A DNA stretch of 64,000 nucleotides from Brevundimonas goettingensis (GCF_017487405.1 NZ_CP062222.1:3729501-3793500); one strand, 5' to 3'; positions 18,601 to 26,911 are shown, counted from the stretch's first letter. Program-made: numbers and translations. Notes: a model not told the origin generated them from the letters alone.

Positions 18601-19041
18601 CAGGCCAACTACACCCACCTCGAATCCGAGCTGAATTACATCCTGACGCCGCAGCCGCTGATCACGGGCGTGGGCCCGTTCACCGGCGCCTCGCCGGACG
18701 CCTTCAACTTCACGCTCTTCTACGAAGTGCCGAAGTTCTCGGCCCGAGTTTCGGCCGCCTATCGCGCGGAATATGTGACCCAGTACCCGATCGCCTCGGG
18801 CACCACCGACCCGGGCTATTCGGACTCGCCGCTGGTCAACGACTTCCTGGGTTCGGAAGAGACGCTGAACGTCGACGCGTCGATGACCTACAAGGTCTCC
18901 AAGCAGGTCACCCTGACGCTGGAAGCCCTGAACCTGACCAACCAGACGACGAACCGTTGGGGTTACGCGGATGATCCCGTGGTGACCAACTACGGCTCGA
19001 CGGGCCGCCAGTTCTTCATCGGCGCCCGCGCAGTCTTCTAG
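15604..19041 (+). CDS. Large TonB-dependent receptor (TIGR01782-type), probable oligosaccharide transporter
   Basis: The 1145-residue protein has a signal peptide ending PVLAQ, a TonB box DEVVVTGIRGALRSAL, and a plug with DFPDANLAESLQRLPGVSID and the GEGRTITVRGLGSDFTRVR signature. This signature defines the large proteobacterial receptors that often import plant glycans. The barrel ends GSTGRQFFIGARAVF, with the terminal Phe needed for outer-membrane insertion. GGAGAAC lies just before the ATG. Neighbouring acetylesterase, GH43 and xylose genes suggest a pectin- or xylan-derived substrate (inference). A very long open frame on the opposite strand is only a codon-bias shadow. Regulation is probably by the palindrome over its -35 box. 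Confidence 0.95.
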   Translation: MNTLRVRALQCVSATALIMGVLSAQPVLAQTAPIQTAPDDDAAQVDEVVVTGIRGALRSALSTKRNANVMVDAINAEDIADFPDANLAESLQRLPGVSIDRDNGEGRTITVRGLGSDFTRVRLNGVEALSTAGASIAGDSPNRSRGFDFNTFASELFNSLKVQKTASAETEEGSLGATVDLQTGRPFDYRGARYALSVQDAYYENGETNNPRVAALVSDRWRFNHVGEIGLLGSIAYNKRDQTIDSYQRQAGQSDYTYRGATFAGTPNIAAGTSIQTRQGFAAPIGTSCNNGVIPGVNITNISYCDALRGSNLAAYNLINNPIGSTLRNNNASGTAAGTTVAPGSLVRIPALPTLNQQDLSQERVGMTFGAQWRPTDRTTISFDGVYSELEQVSTNYQIVPVGLNRNNTQGTANQATYQMSNATAAGTPAQRRALYASCTARAETDILAGIDCGQQMYGNTVLPGMTASYNPNNLEPFDYYNATTSRGYVADSLGLAMRNALIGRPSIRLIDAALSPNGQNADYLVLGNVDMRSAADEARFKTIFSQGTINIDHQFSDTFRVHAIYGESRSVNKSQGSLVEFTRLNSGTGAAGDGYFVYDARGGGDMPSMNFGFDVADPTKWDVVKGFSAIRYFERTVDNHYEGGSFDFAWDANENITLKFGASQRRYTFYTTALQRESARETLNPSLIEAGTTIDKVGSLHTFGQGLDLPAGTPTSFYAPDLDAFRSLFDFECNCVNKWNDWRISTKYNFAQTYQVEETDNSFFGQVDFNFPVFGRTLRGNVGLRRAITDVSSDGFTNRGRAINATNNYENDLPSLNMAYEVADNMLIRLGISKVMSRPLLGNLAPSVTAFTVPNALGATTGGAITIGNPKLAPFTATNYDLSFEWYFQPDALFSIAIFDKEIESFPQTLVGDGTLSSIMDSASVAELRAEFEAIVNDPATTAANRVLAQNQIDYINADRTFAIRQFRDAPGGYIRGVEVNYQQNLTFLPWYFENLGVQANYTHLESELNYILTPQPLITGVGPFTGASPDAFNFTLFYEVPKFSARVSAAYRAEYVTQYPIASGTTDPGYSDSPLVNDFLGSEETLNVDASMTYKVSKQVTLTLEALNLTNQTTNRWGYADDPVVTNYGSTGRQFFIGARAVF

Positions 19042-19076
19042 GGCGAGCCGAGTCCTTCCCCGGGCTTCCGTCCCTG

Positions 19077-19108
19077 CCGGAGTGTCGAAAGACACTCCGG
19101 TTCTTTTT
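19077..19108 (+). terminator. Rho-independent terminator 1 after the large TonB receptor
   Basis: A perfect 10-bp stem CCGGAGTGTC / GACACTCCGG with a GAAA tetraloop is followed by TTCTTTTT, 35 bases after the receptor stop. Confidence 0.9.
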
Positions 19109-19116
19109 AAGACGTT

Positions 19117-19147
19117 CGGGGCGTCGAAAGACGCTCCGGTTCTTTTT
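19117..19147 (+). terminator. Rho-independent terminator 2, near copy of the first
   Basis: A 9-bp stem CGGGGCGTC / GACGCTCCG (one G-U pair) with the same GAAA loop and the same CTCCGGTTCTTTTT tail as the first hairpin. This indicates a local duplication. Confidence 0.85.
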
Positions 19148-19152
19148 GCATC

Positions 19153-19190
19153 AGGCCGGGCCGTCGCGAGACGGTCCGGCCTCTTGTTTG
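19153..19190 (+). terminator. Third consecutive hairpin after the large TonB receptor
   Basis: A 13-bp stem AGGCCGGGCCGTC / GACGGTCCGGCCT (one G-U pair) with a GCGA loop, then CTTGTTTG. The T tract is weaker than in the first two. Confidence 0.6.
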
Positions 19191-19211
19191 ATCAGTTGAT
19201 CAGTTGATCAG
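19188..19211. repeat. Three tandem copies of TTGATCAG spanning a stop codon
   Basis: Three exact 8-bp units (19188-19195, 19196-19203, 19204-19211). The middle unit contains the stop codon of the acetylesterase-like gene, and the repeat encodes its last residues LIN. Each unit contains the palindrome TGATCA. Confidence 0.85.
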
Positions 19212-20123
19212 GTTGCGGCGCAGGGCCGGGACGGCGAGGGCCAGTTCGCGGGTCACCATGGCCGAGAAGAAGGCGGCGCCGGTCGGGCCGAGGTGGGTGT
19301 AGTCGAACGACAGTTTGGCGTCCCCCATCGGCTCGACGGCGGCGTTGTTCTGGGTGGGAGCAGGAGCCGCGCCGGCCGCGGGCGCCGCCGGAACGGGCGC
19401 GCCGGTGTTGGCCGGAACCGTCGTGCCAGTCAGCAGGGCGGCGGCGACAATCGGTGAAGGCGGCGACTGGGCGAAGCCGGCGGCCAAACTGGGCCCCATG
19501 GCCTCGACGGCGGCGGCGCTGTCGGCGTTCAAATCGAGCAGCGGGGTGTTGGTCTCGGCGGCGACGGCGCGGATCGAGGCCGCCCAGGGCTCCAGATCAT
19601 TGTCGAGCTTTCCGTCCACGAACTGACGGCGGGTCAGGGGGGTGACCAGGACCGGAATGGCGCCCTTGGCCCGCACTTCGGCGACGTAGCGGCGCAGGTT
19701 CTGCGGGAATTCGGTAGCCAGGTCGGTCGAGCGGCCCGGCTTGCCCGGCTGGTCGTTATGGCCGAACTGGATCAGCACATAGGTGTCGACATAGGCGCCG
19801 GTCGACATCTCAGCGAGGGCGATGTCCCACGAGCCTTCCGCCCGGTAGTTGCTGGTGCTGCGCCCGCCGCGCGCCAGGTTCAGGCAGGCGACGAAGGAGA
19901 CGACGTGGTCCGAGCAGAACCGGCCACCCCAGCCGCTGTTCGACTGGGTGGTCGAATCGCCGATCAGAATGATCTTGGAGGCGCGGATCGGCCGCACGGG
20001 CTCGGGCGGCGCCGCGGCAGCGGGTGCGGTCGTAGCGCTCTGGGCGAAGGCGGCGGGCGCGGCGGACGCGAGCAGGGCGCCGGCGAGGGCCACCGTCAGC
20101 AGGCGGGTCACGTAATGGCTCAT
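19200..20123 (-). CDS. SGNH-family rhamnogalacturonan acetylesterase-like hydrolase, exported
   Basis: The 307-residue protein has a Sec signal ending AAFAQS. SGNH blocks follow: block I IILIGDSTTQ with the nucleophile Ser, block II NLARGGRSTSNYR, block III LIQFGHNDQ and block V DYTHLGPTGA with the Asp-His pair. This pattern matches CE12 rhamnogalacturonan acetylesterases, which remove acetyl groups from pectin side regions. A low-complexity insert of Ala, Pro and Thr (about residues 225-265) separates blocks III and V, which is unusual for the family. It is divergent from the GH43 gene, with a small hairpin (CCGAAG / CTTCGG, 20155-20172) in the shared promoter region. Confidence 0.85.
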   Translation of the reverse strand: MSHYVTRLLTVALAGALLASAAPAAFAQSATTAPAAAAPPEPVRPIRASKIILIGDSTTQSNSGWGGRFCSDHVVSFVACLNLARGGRSTSNYRAEGSWDIALAEMSTGAYVDTYVLIQFGHNDQPGKPGRSTDLATEFPQNLRRYVAEVRAKGAIPVLVTPLTRRQFVDGKLDNDLEPWAASIRAVAAETNTPLLDLNADSAAAVEAMGPSLAAGFAQSPPSPIVAAALLTGTTVPANTGAPVPAAPAAGAAPAPTQNNAAVEPMGDAKLSFDYTHLGPTGAAFFSAMVTRELALAVPALRRNLIN

Positions 20124-20247
20124 AGGGACGTCAACTCTCCGAAATCGGCGGGCCCCGAAGGCGATTCTTCGGTCCAGCCCCTTGTCGCCGTCTATCGCGG
20201 CGCTACGATGGATTTATAATACAAATCGGCTCGACGAGGAAACAGCC

Positions 20248-21888
20248 ATGAAGATGACGAGACGCGGAGCCTTCGGTCTGGCCGCCCTGGGCGTGGCCGC
20301 GCCGACCCTCGCCAAGGCCCAGACTTCCGCGGTGGAAACCCCGGCGGCGCCCCTGAACCGCGACGCGGCCCGCGCCTTCGGCGACTGGACCTCCATGACC
20401 TGGCCCAAGGGCATCGAGGGTCAGCGTCTGGCCGACCTCGGCGACGGGACCTTTCTCAATCCGATCCTGGCCGGCGATCACCCCGATCCGTCGATCCTGA
20501 AGGACGGCGACACCTATTACATGACCCATTCGTCGTTTGAATCCGTGCCCGGATTGACGATCTGGGCGTCGAAGGATCTGGTCAACTGGACCCCGATCGT
20601 GGCGGCCCTGACGAAGAACATCGGCTCGGTCTGGGCGCCGGAGCTGTGCAAGCACGACGGCCGCTTCTTCCTCTATATTCCCGCCCGCACGGACGAGTAC
20701 CGCTCCAGCTATGTCATCCATGCCGAGAAGATCGAGGGGCCGTGGAGCGAGCCGGTGGATCTGCATCTGCCCAACCATATCGACCCCGGACACGTCGTCG
20801 GCGAGGACGGCAAACGCTATCTCTTCCTCAGCGGCGGCGACATGATCCAGCTGACGGACGACGGCATGGCCACGGTCGGCGAGGTCCGCCACGTCTATGA
20901 GCCCTGGCGCTATCCGGTCGACTGGGACGTCGAGGGCTTCTCGCCCGAGGGGCCCAAGGTCCTGAAGCACGGCGACTGGTTTTACATGATCACCGCCGTG
21001 GGCGGCACGGCGGGTCCGCCGACCGGCCATATGGTCATCGTCGCCCGTTCGAAGTCGGTCTTCGGCCCGTGGGAGAACCATCCGCGCAACCCCATCGTCC
21101 GCACCGCCACCGCGCGCGAGAAGTGGTGGTCGCGTGGTCACGCGACCCTGATCGAGGGGCCTGCCGGCGACTGGTGGACCGTCTATCACGGCTATGAAAA
21201 CGCCTTCTGGACCCTGGGCCGCCAGACCCTGCTGGACAAGATCGTCTGGTCGGCGGACGGCTGGCCCGACGCGGTCGGTGGCGACCTGTCGCACCCGATG
21301 GCCAAGCCCGCCAACCTGCCCGGCCAGAAGCACGGCATGGCCCTGTCGGACGACTTCTCGACCGACAAGTTCGGCGTGCAGTGGAGCTTCTACAATCCGG
21401 GTTCGGACGAAGGCCGCCGTTTCCGCCGTGAGGGCGGGGTGCTGCACATGGCCGCCAAGGGCGCCGCGCCCAAGGACTGTTCGCCCCTGACCTTCGTCCA
21501 GGGCGAGCACGCCTATGAGATCGAGTGCGAGATCGAGATCGACGAGGGCGTGACCGCGGGCCTGCTGCTCTTCTACGACTTTGGCCTCTACGCCGGCCTG
21601 GGCTTCGACGAGAAGCGCTTCGTGACCCATACCTACGGGATGGAACGCGGGCGGCCGGGCCATCAGAACGGTCGCCACATGCATATGCGGATGACGAACG
21701 ATAACCACATCGTCACCTGCTACTCGAGCGCGGACGGCGTGACCTGGACCAAGTTCGACCGCCAGATGGAGGTCTCGGGCTATCACCAGAACGTGCGCGG
21801 CGGCTTCATGATGCTGCGGCCCGGCATCTATGCGGCCGGGGGCTCGGGCGAGGCCCGGTTCAAGAACTTCAAATACCGGGCGCTCTAG
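20248..21888 (+). CDS. GH43-family glycoside hydrolase, Tat-type signal, C-terminal beta-sandwich
   Basis: The 546-residue protein begins MKMTRRGAFGLAALG, a twin-arginine-like export signal. The GH43 five-bladed propeller starts with GDHPDPSILKDGDTYYM, which carries the catalytic base Asp. WAPELCKHDGRFFLYI and GFSPEGPKVLKHGDWFYM follow, the second with the probable acid Glu. A C-terminal concanavalin-like domain (about residues 380-546, DDFSTDKFGVQWSF onward) is usual for GH43 beta-xylosidases and arabinofuranosidases. AGGAAA precedes the ATG. The stop overlaps the convergent GntR gene by 4 bases. With xylose catabolism next door, beta-xylosidase or arabinofuranosidase action is the best guess. 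Confidence 0.88.
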   Translation: MKMTRRGAFGLAALGVAAPTLAKAQTSAVETPAAPLNRDAARAFGDWTSMTWPKGIEGQRLADLGDGTFLNPILAGDHPDPSILKDGDTYYMTHSSFESVPGLTIWASKDLVNWTPIVAALTKNIGSVWAPELCKHDGRFFLYIPARTDEYRSSYVIHAEKIEGPWSEPVDLHLPNHIDPGHVVGEDGKRYLFLSGGDMIQLTDDGMATVGEVRHVYEPWRYPVDWDVEGFSPEGPKVLKHGDWFYMITAVGGTAGPPTGHMVIVARSKSVFGPWENHPRNPIVRTATAREKWWSRGHATLIEGPAGDWWTVYHGYENAFWTLGRQTLLDKIVWSADGWPDAVGGDLSHPMAKPANLPGQKHGMALSDDFSTDKFGVQWSFYNPGSDEGRRFRREGGVLHMAAKGAAPKDCSPLTFVQGEHAYEIECEIEIDEGVTAGLLLFYDFGLYAGLGFDEKRFVTHTYGMERGRPGHQNGRHMHMRMTNDNHIVTCYSSADGVTWTKFDRQMEVSGYHQNVRGGFMMLRPGIYAAGGSGEARFKNFKYRAL

Positions 21889-22646
21889 GCCTGATGTTCG
21901 CTTTCGACCCGACGGAAGCCCGCGTCGATGACGGCGAGCATGGCGACGGCGGCCCCCGGGCCGTCGCGCGCCTCGATGCGGTCGACGATGCGTTCGTGGG
22001 CGTCGACGGTTTCACGATGCAGGTCGGGAGCGCGGGTCGGCGGGCTGAGGGTGAAGGCCTCCAGCAGGGCCGTCTCGATGACGCTGGCGATCGAGCGCAT
22101 CATGGGATTGTTCGACGCCGCCCCGATGGCCAGGTGCAGCGACAGGTCGGCGCGGGCGAATCCGTATTCGGAACGGGTCTCGGCCCGCATGGCGGCGATG
22201 GCCAGCCGCATGGCCATGATGTCGGCGTCCGTCCGGTGCAGTGCCGCCAGCTCCGCCGCCGCCGGCTCCACCGCGCGGCGCATCTCGGCCAGATGGCGGC
22301 GGAAGTCGGCGTCCATGCCGGTGCGCACCTTCCACGACAGGACTTCGGGATCGAACAGGTTCCAGCGCACCCGGTCCGAGACCTTGGTGCCGACGCGGGT
22401 CTTGACCACCAGAAGCCCCTTGGCCGTCAGGGTCTTGATCGCCTCGCGCAGCGAGGTGCGCGAAACCCCGAACCGGTCCAGCAACTCGGGCTCGGGCGGC
22501 AGCTTCTCGCCGGAGGCGAAGCGGCCCGCCAGGATGTCTTCGCCGAGGGTGCGGACGATCTGGGCGTGACCCGAAAGGGCGCGGTCGCCGCGTTCGGGCT
22601 GACCCTCGTGTCCGATTCGGGAAGTTCTGGTCGTGCGTCTGGCCAT
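21885..22646 (-). CDS. GntR/FadR-family (FCD) transcriptional regulator
   Basis: The 253-residue protein has a winged-helix DNA-binding domain (GRFASGEKLPPEPELLDRFGVSRTSLREA, residues about 40-70) and a C-terminal all-helical FCD ligand domain. The FCD domain has metal-binding-type residues (DLSLHLAIGAASNNPMM, DAHERIVDRI). FCD regulators usually sense sugar acids or other carboxylates. It is divergent from xylD, with inverted repeats between them, so it probably controls xylD and itself in response to xylonate or a related acid. This is inference. It overlaps the GH43 end by 4 bases. Confidence 0.88.
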   Translation of the reverse strand: MARRTTRTSRIGHEGQPERGDRALSGHAQIVRTLGEDILAGRFASGEKLPPEPELLDRFGVSRTSLREAIKTLTAKGLLVVKTRVGTKVSDRVRWNLFDPEVLSWKVRTGMDADFRRHLAEMRRAVEPAAAELAALHRTDADIMAMRLAIAAMRAETRSEYGFARADLSLHLAIGAASNNPMMRSIASVIETALLEAFTLSPPTRAPDLHRETVDAHERIVDRIEARDGPGAAVAMLAVIDAGFRRVESEHQA

Positions 22647-22678
22647 ATGTCTCCGGCTCTACAGCCCTTTGAGCTCAA

Positions 22679-22707
22679 CGACAAAGCGCCGATTTGTCGG
22701 ATGATAA
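22679..22707. promoter_or_regulatory. Candidate GntR/FCD operator between gntR and xylD
   Basis: Two overlapping inverted repeats: CGACAA (22679-22684) with TTGTCG (22694-22699), and TTGTC (22694-22698) with GATAA (22703-22707, one mismatch). They lie midway in the 107-bp divergent region, where one site could act on both promoters. Confidence 0.5.
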
Positions 22708-22753
22708 CACCAAACCCCCTCTTGAAGCGCCGCCTTGGCGCAGGACGACCCGC

Positions 22754-24559
22754 GTGACCGAGACCCCGATGAAGACTCAAAAGCCTCTCCGTTCGCGCGC
22801 CTGGTTCGACAATCCGGCCAATCCGGACATGACGGCCCTCTATCTGGAGCGCTATCTGAACTATGGCCTGACGCTGGAGGAGCTGCGCTCGGGCAAGCCG
22901 ATCATCGGCATCGCCCAGACCGGTTCGGACCTCGCGCCCTGCAACCGCCACCACATCGAACTGGCCAAGCGGGTCCGCGAAGGCATCCGCGAGGCGGGCG
23001 GCATCGCCATGGAGTTTCCGGTCCACCCGATCCAGGAGACCGGCAAGCGGCCGACCGCCGGTCTGGACAGGAACCTGGCCTATATGGGTCTGGTCGAGCT
23101 GCTCTACGGCTATCCTCTGGACGGCGTCGTCCTGACCATCGGCTGCGACAAGACCACCCCCGCCTGTCTGATGGCGGCGGCGACGGTCGATATTCCGGCC
23201 ATCTGCCTGTCGGTCGGGCCGATGCTGAACGGCTGGCTGAAGGGCGAGCGGATCGGGTCGGGCTCGATCATCTGGAAAGCGCGAGAGATGATGGCGCGCG
23301 GCGAGCTGGACTATGAGGGCTTCATCGATCTGGTGGCCACCTCGGCGCCGTCGGTCGGCTATTGCAACACCATGGGCACGGCCTCGACGATGAACTCCCT
23401 GGCCGAGGCCCTGGGCATGTCGCTGCCGGGCTCGGCGGCCATTCCGGCGCCCTATCGCGAACGGCCCCAGGTCGCCTATCAGACCGGCAGGCGGATCGTG
23501 GAGATGGTGCATGAGGACCTCAAGCCGTCCGACATCCTGACCCCCGAGGCCTTCCACAACGCCATCGTCGTCAACTCGGCCATCGGCGGGTCGACCAATG
23601 CCCCGATCCACATTACCGCCCTGGCGCGTCATTCGGGCGTCGATCTCCCGATCAAGGACTGGGAGACCGTGGGCCACGCCGTGCCGTTGCTGGTCAATCT
23701 GCAACCGGCGGGGACCTATCTGGGCGAGGACTTCCATCAGGCAGGCGGGGTGCCGGCGGTGATCAATCAGCTGATGGAGCAGGGGCTGATCCGCGAGGGC
23801 GCCCGGACCGTCAACGGCAGGACGATGGGCGAGAACTGCAAGGGCGCGGAGATCGTCCTGCCCGACGTCATCCGGCCGTTCGATCAGGCCCTGATGACCG
23901 ACGCGGGCTTCCTGGTGCTCGGCGGCAATCTGTTCGAGAGCGCCATCATGAAGACGAGCGTGATCTCACCGGAGTTCCGCGAGCGCTATCTGACCAACCC
24001 GGAAGATCCGGAGGCCTTCGAAGGCCCCGCCGTCGTCTTCGACGGGCCCGAGGACTATCACCATCGCATCGACGACCCGGCGACGGGGATCACCGAGCAC
24101 AGCGTCCTGTTCATGCGCGGCGCCGGGCCGATCGGCTATCCGGGCGCGGCCGAGGTCGTGAATATGCGCCCCCCCTCCTGGCTGATCGAGAAGGGGGTGC
24201 TGGCCATCGCCTGCATCGGCGACGGGCGGCAGTCAGGCACCTCGGGCTCGCCCTCGATCCTCAACGCCTCGCCGGAAGCGGCGGCCGGCGGCAATCTGGC
24301 GCTGCTGCGCGAAGGCGACTGGATCCGCGTCGATCTGAAGACCCGCCGCGTCGATGCGAGGGTGTCGGACGAGCAGATGGCCGAACGCCGCGCCGCGCTG
24401 GAGGCTGCGGGCGGCTTCCAGTACCCGCCGTCGCAGACGCCCTGGCAGGAGTTGCAGCGCGCCACGGTCGGACCGCTGCAGACCGGCGCCGTGCTGGAGC
24501 CGGCGGTGAAGTATCACCGGATCATCGACAAATTCGGCAACCCTCGCGACAATCACTGA
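22754..24559 (+). CDS. xylD: D-xylonate dehydratase (IlvD/Edd family)
   Basis: This enzyme dehydrates D-xylonate to 2-keto-3-deoxy-xylonate in the oxidative xylose pathway. The 601-residue protein has [37 protein letters not shown], the iron-sulfur Cys motif [32 protein letters not shown] and [20 protein letters not shown]. These match sugar-acid dehydratases rather than the amino-acid enzyme IlvD. I choose GTG 22754, with AGGA 8 bases upstream; ATG 22769 is an alternative 5 codons in. It ends 12 bases from the convergent galM-like gene. L-arabonate dehydratase is the main alternative; the xylX/xylB/xylA neighbours favour xylonate. Confidence 0.88.
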   Translation: MTETPMKTQKPLRSRAWFDNPANPDMTALYLERYLNYGLTLEELRSGKPIIGIAQTGSDLAPCNRHHIELAKRVREGIREAGGIAMEFPVHPIQETGKRPTAGLDRNLAYMGLVELLYGYPLDGVVLTIGCDKTTPACLMAAATVDIPAICLSVGPMLNGWLKGERIGSGSIIWKAREMMARGELDYEGFIDLVATSAPSVGYCNTMGTASTMNSLAEALGMSLPGSAAIPAPYRERPQVAYQTGRRIVEMVHEDLKPSDILTPEAFHNAIVVNSAIGGSTNAPIHITALARHSGVDLPIKDWETVGHAVPLLVNLQPAGTYLGEDFHQAGGVPAVINQLMEQGLIREGARTVNGRTMGENCKGAEIVLPDVIRPFDQALMTDAGFLVLGGNLFESAIMKTSVISPEFRERYLTNPEDPEAFEGPAVVFDGPEDYHHRIDDPATGITEHSVLFMRGAGPIGYPGAAEVVNMRPPSWLIEKGVLAIACIGDGRQSGTSGSPSILNASPEAAAGGNLALLREGDWIRVDLKTRRVDARVSDEQMAERRAALEAAGGFQYPPSQTPWQELQRATVGPLQTGAVLEPAVKYHRIIDKFGNPRDNH

Positions 24560-24571
24560 GGGGCGAGGGCG

Positions 24572-25402
24572 TCAGTCCCGGCCGATGGTCATCCAGAGCG
24601 ACAGGGTTTCGCCGGGCGGAAGCACGGTGAAGCCCTGCTCGCCGGGCTGCGCCTGATTGAAGACATCGGGGCGGTGGCTGACCGGTTCGACGCAGAGGAA
24701 GTCCTCGCCGGTCGGAACATAGATGTGCAGGCGGTCGGCCGAGGCGCGGACAGTGGTGGTCCCGGCGGCGTCTGACAGTCGCGCCTCGCCGCTCCAGCCT
24801 TCGAAGCAGTGATCTACGAAGGGGGCGTCGGCGACCGGCTTGTCGGTCCAGTCGATGACCTCGGCAAGGGGGGCGAGGCGGTCGGGGACGATGTCCTCGC
24901 CGGTCCAGACGCCGGTCGCCGGGGCGTCCAGACGGCTGTCCGCATGGCGCGGGAAATAGGGATGGAGGCCGATCCCTGCGGGCATGGGCGTGGTGTCGCG
25001 ATTGATCACGGCGAGGTCGATGCGCAGGCCGTCATCGGACAGGCTGAGTGTCTGGCGCGCCTCATAGCGCCAGGGCCAGCCGTCGGCGCCGAAGCTGAGG
25101 GTGAGGCGGTCGGCGGCCTGCTCGAGCACGGTCCAGACGCCCAGCCAGCCCTCGCCGTGCAGGGCGTGGGGCGCAAACCGGGGCAGGACCGGCAGGCGGA
25201 TCTCGCGACCGTCGAAGCTGAATCGGCCCTGGGCGATGCGGTTGGCGTAGGGAACGAGGGGGAAGCAGGCGAAGTCGAGGATGTCGGTCGCGCCCCTGGG
25301 CGTCGGACGCAGGACGTCCTCGCCCCCCTTGCTCAGGGCGGCGACCGCGCCGCCCTGAAGCGTGATCGTCGCCGACCAGTCGCCGTGTCGGAGCCGGATC
25401 AT
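24572..25402 (-). CDS. Aldose 1-epimerase (mutarotase) family protein
   Basis: Mutarotases interconvert alpha and beta anomers of sugars so that the dehydrogenase meets the right form. The 276-residue protein has the two catalytic-type histidines in HALHGEGW and GIGLHPYFPRH, and late conserved parts VDHCFEGW and LCVEPVSHRPDVFN with the Glu expected as base. Its ATG overlaps the stop of the upstream aldehyde dehydrogenase (ATGA), making it the last gene of the xylX operon. Xylose is the likely substrate from context. Confidence 0.87.
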   Translation of the reverse strand: MIRLRHGDWSATITLQGGAVAALSKGGEDVLRPTPRGATDILDFACFPLVPYANRIAQGRFSFDGREIRLPVLPRFAPHALHGEGWLGVWTVLEQAADRLTLSFGADGWPWRYEARQTLSLSDDGLRIDLAVINRDTTPMPAGIGLHPYFPRHADSRLDAPATGVWTGEDIVPDRLAPLAEVIDWTDKPVADAPFVDHCFEGWSGEARLSDAAGTTTVRASADRLHIYVPTGEDFLCVEPVSHRPDVFNQAQPGEQGFTVLPPGETLSLWMTIGRD

Positions 25403-26841
25403 CCTGCCGAGTACGAGGTCTTGGTCTGGGTGAAGAACTCCTGCGCCGCGAAGCCCTGTTCACGCGCGCCATAGCTGGACTTTTTCGTGCCGCCGAACGG
25501 CACGTGATAGTCGACCCCGGCGGTCGGCAGATTGACCATGGTCATCCCCGCCCTGGCGCGGCGCTGGAAGTCGCGGGCGTGCTTCAGAGACGAGGTGACG
25601 ATGCCGGCGGACAGGCCGAACTCGACGCCGTTGGCGACGGCGAGCGCCTCCTCATAGGACTTGACGCGCAGGGTCGAGGCGACGGGGCCGAAGACCTCTT
25701 CATTGTTGATCTTCATGTCGGGCGCGGTGTCGGCGATCAGGGTCGGCTGGACATACCAGCCGGGCGTTTCCAGCGTCAGCCGCTCGCCGCCGACGGCGAT
25801 CCGGCCGCCCTCATTCTTCGCGATGTCGATGTAGCGATAGGAGGTCTCCATCTGGGCCTCCGACACCGCCGGGCCCATCTGGCTGGTCGGGTCGAGCGCA
25901 GGGCCGACCTTCAGCGCTTTCAGCTTCTCGGCGAGGGCGGCGACGAATTTGTCGTGGATGCCGTCCTGAACAATCAGGCGGCTGGATGCCGTACAGCGCT
26001 GGCCGGTGGCGAAGAAGGAGCCGTCGAGCGCGATGGCCACGGCCCGCTCGAGGTCGGCGTCGTCGAGCACGATCAGCGGGTTCTTGCCGCCCATCTCGAG
26101 CTGGACGCGGGCCTGACGCGCGACCGCGCCGGCCGCCACGCCCGCGCCGACGCTCTGGGAGCCGGTGAAGGAGACGGCGTCGATGTCCTTGTGGTCGACG
26201 ATGGCCTGACCGACGCCGCCGCGGCCGATGATCATGTTGACGACACCCTTGGGCAGGCCCGCTTCATGCAGGATGGCCACGAGCGCTTCGGCGGTCGCCG
26301 GGGTCAGGCCGGCGGGCTTGATGACGACCGTGTTCCCGAAGGCGAGGGCGGGCGCCATCTTCCAGGCCGGAATGGCGATGGGGAAGTTCCAGGGCGTGAT
26401 CAGGCCGACGACGCCGACCGCCTGACGATAGGTCTGGATCTCGACGCCCGGCCGGGTCGAGGCCAGGTTCTGGCCGTGCAGGCGCAGGGCCTCGCCGGCG
26501 AAATATTTGAGGATGCGTCCCGCGCGGACGGTCTCGCCGATACCTTCCGGCAGGGTCTTGCCCTCTTCGCGCGACAGCAGACGACCGAGTTGTTCGCGGC
26601 GTTCCATGACGAGGGTCCCGGCGCGGTCCAGCACATCGGAACGGACCTCCGGTGAGGCCTCCGACCAGCTCTCGAACGCGGCCTTGGCGGCGGCGACCGC
26701 CTGATCGACCTCTGCGACGCCGCCGTCGGGCGTGCGGGCCACGACCTCGCGAGTATCGGACGGGTTCAGACCCTGTCCCGGACGGTCGGCGGAGACTTTC
26801 TCGCCATTGATCCAGTGGGAGAGTTCGAGGGTGTCGGTCAT
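25399..26841 (-). CDS. xylA: 2,5-dioxovalerate (alpha-ketoglutarate semialdehyde) dehydrogenase
   Basis: The 480-residue aldehyde dehydrogenase has the NAD(P)-binding ITPWNFPIAIPAWK, the general-base Glu in LEMGGKNPL and the nucleophile Cys in FATGQRCTASS, followed by NNEEVFGPV. In the Weimberg pathway it oxidises alpha-ketoglutarate semialdehyde to 2-oxoglutarate, the last step. In Caulobacter this enzyme is named XylA and must not be confused with xylose isomerase. The substrate is inferred from the operon. A perfect inverted repeat lies in the 70-bp gap to the transporter gene upstream. Confidence 0.85.
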   Translation of the reverse strand: MTDTLELSHWINGEKVSADRPGQGLNPSDTREVVARTPDGGVAEVDQAVAAAKAAFESWSEASPEVRSDVLDRAGTLVMERREQLGRLLSREEGKTLPEGIGETVRAGRILKYFAGEALRLHGQNLASTRPGVEIQTYRQAVGVVGLITPWNFPIAIPAWKMAPALAFGNTVVIKPAGLTPATAEALVAILHEAGLPKGVVNMIIGRGGVGQAIVDHKDIDAVSFTGSQSVGAGVAAGAVARQARVQLEMGGKNPLIVLDDADLERAVAIALDGSFFATGQRCTASSRLIVQDGIHDKFVAALAEKLKALKVGPALDPTSQMGPAVSEAQMETSYRYIDIAKNEGGRIAVGGERLTLETPGWYVQPTLIADTAPDMKINNEEVFGPVASTLRVKSYEEALAVANGVEFGLSAGIVTSSLKHARDFQRRARAGMTMVNLPTAGVDYHVPFGGTKKSSYGAREQGFAAQEFFTQTKTSYSAG

Positions 26842-26860
26842 GGGGATGCCTTCAAATGAA

Positions 26861-26888
26861 ATCGGGCGGCGGGGGAGCGCCGCCCGAT
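26861..26888 (-). promoter_or_regulatory. Perfect hairpin inside the xyl operon, between transporter and xylA
   Basis: Perfect 11-bp arms ATCGGGCGGCG (26861-26871) and CGCCGCCCGAT (26878-26888) with a 6-base loop, 20 bases upstream of the xylA start. On the transcript it is followed by TTTCATTTG, too weak for a full terminator. It may attenuate or protect the mRNA so that transporter and enzyme levels differ. Confidence 0.6.
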
Positions 26889-26911
26889 AGGGGATGGATG
26901 TCAGCCGGGGA

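Noticed and set aside
15514..19095. A 1193-codon open frame opposite the large TonB receptor
   Set aside because: It mirrors the receptor's codon bias, has no domain or ribosome-binding site and is rich in Arg, Gly and Val as expected for an antisense shadow in GC-rich DNA.
20203..21786. A 527-codon open frame opposite the GH43 gene
   Set aside because: Antisense shadow: the plus-strand frame has clear GH43 motifs, whereas this one has none.
25399..26841. Reading xylA as xylose isomerase
   Set aside because: The protein is an aldehyde dehydrogenase with Cys and Glu catalytic motifs; the symbol follows Caulobacter usage for the dioxovalerate dehydrogenase.
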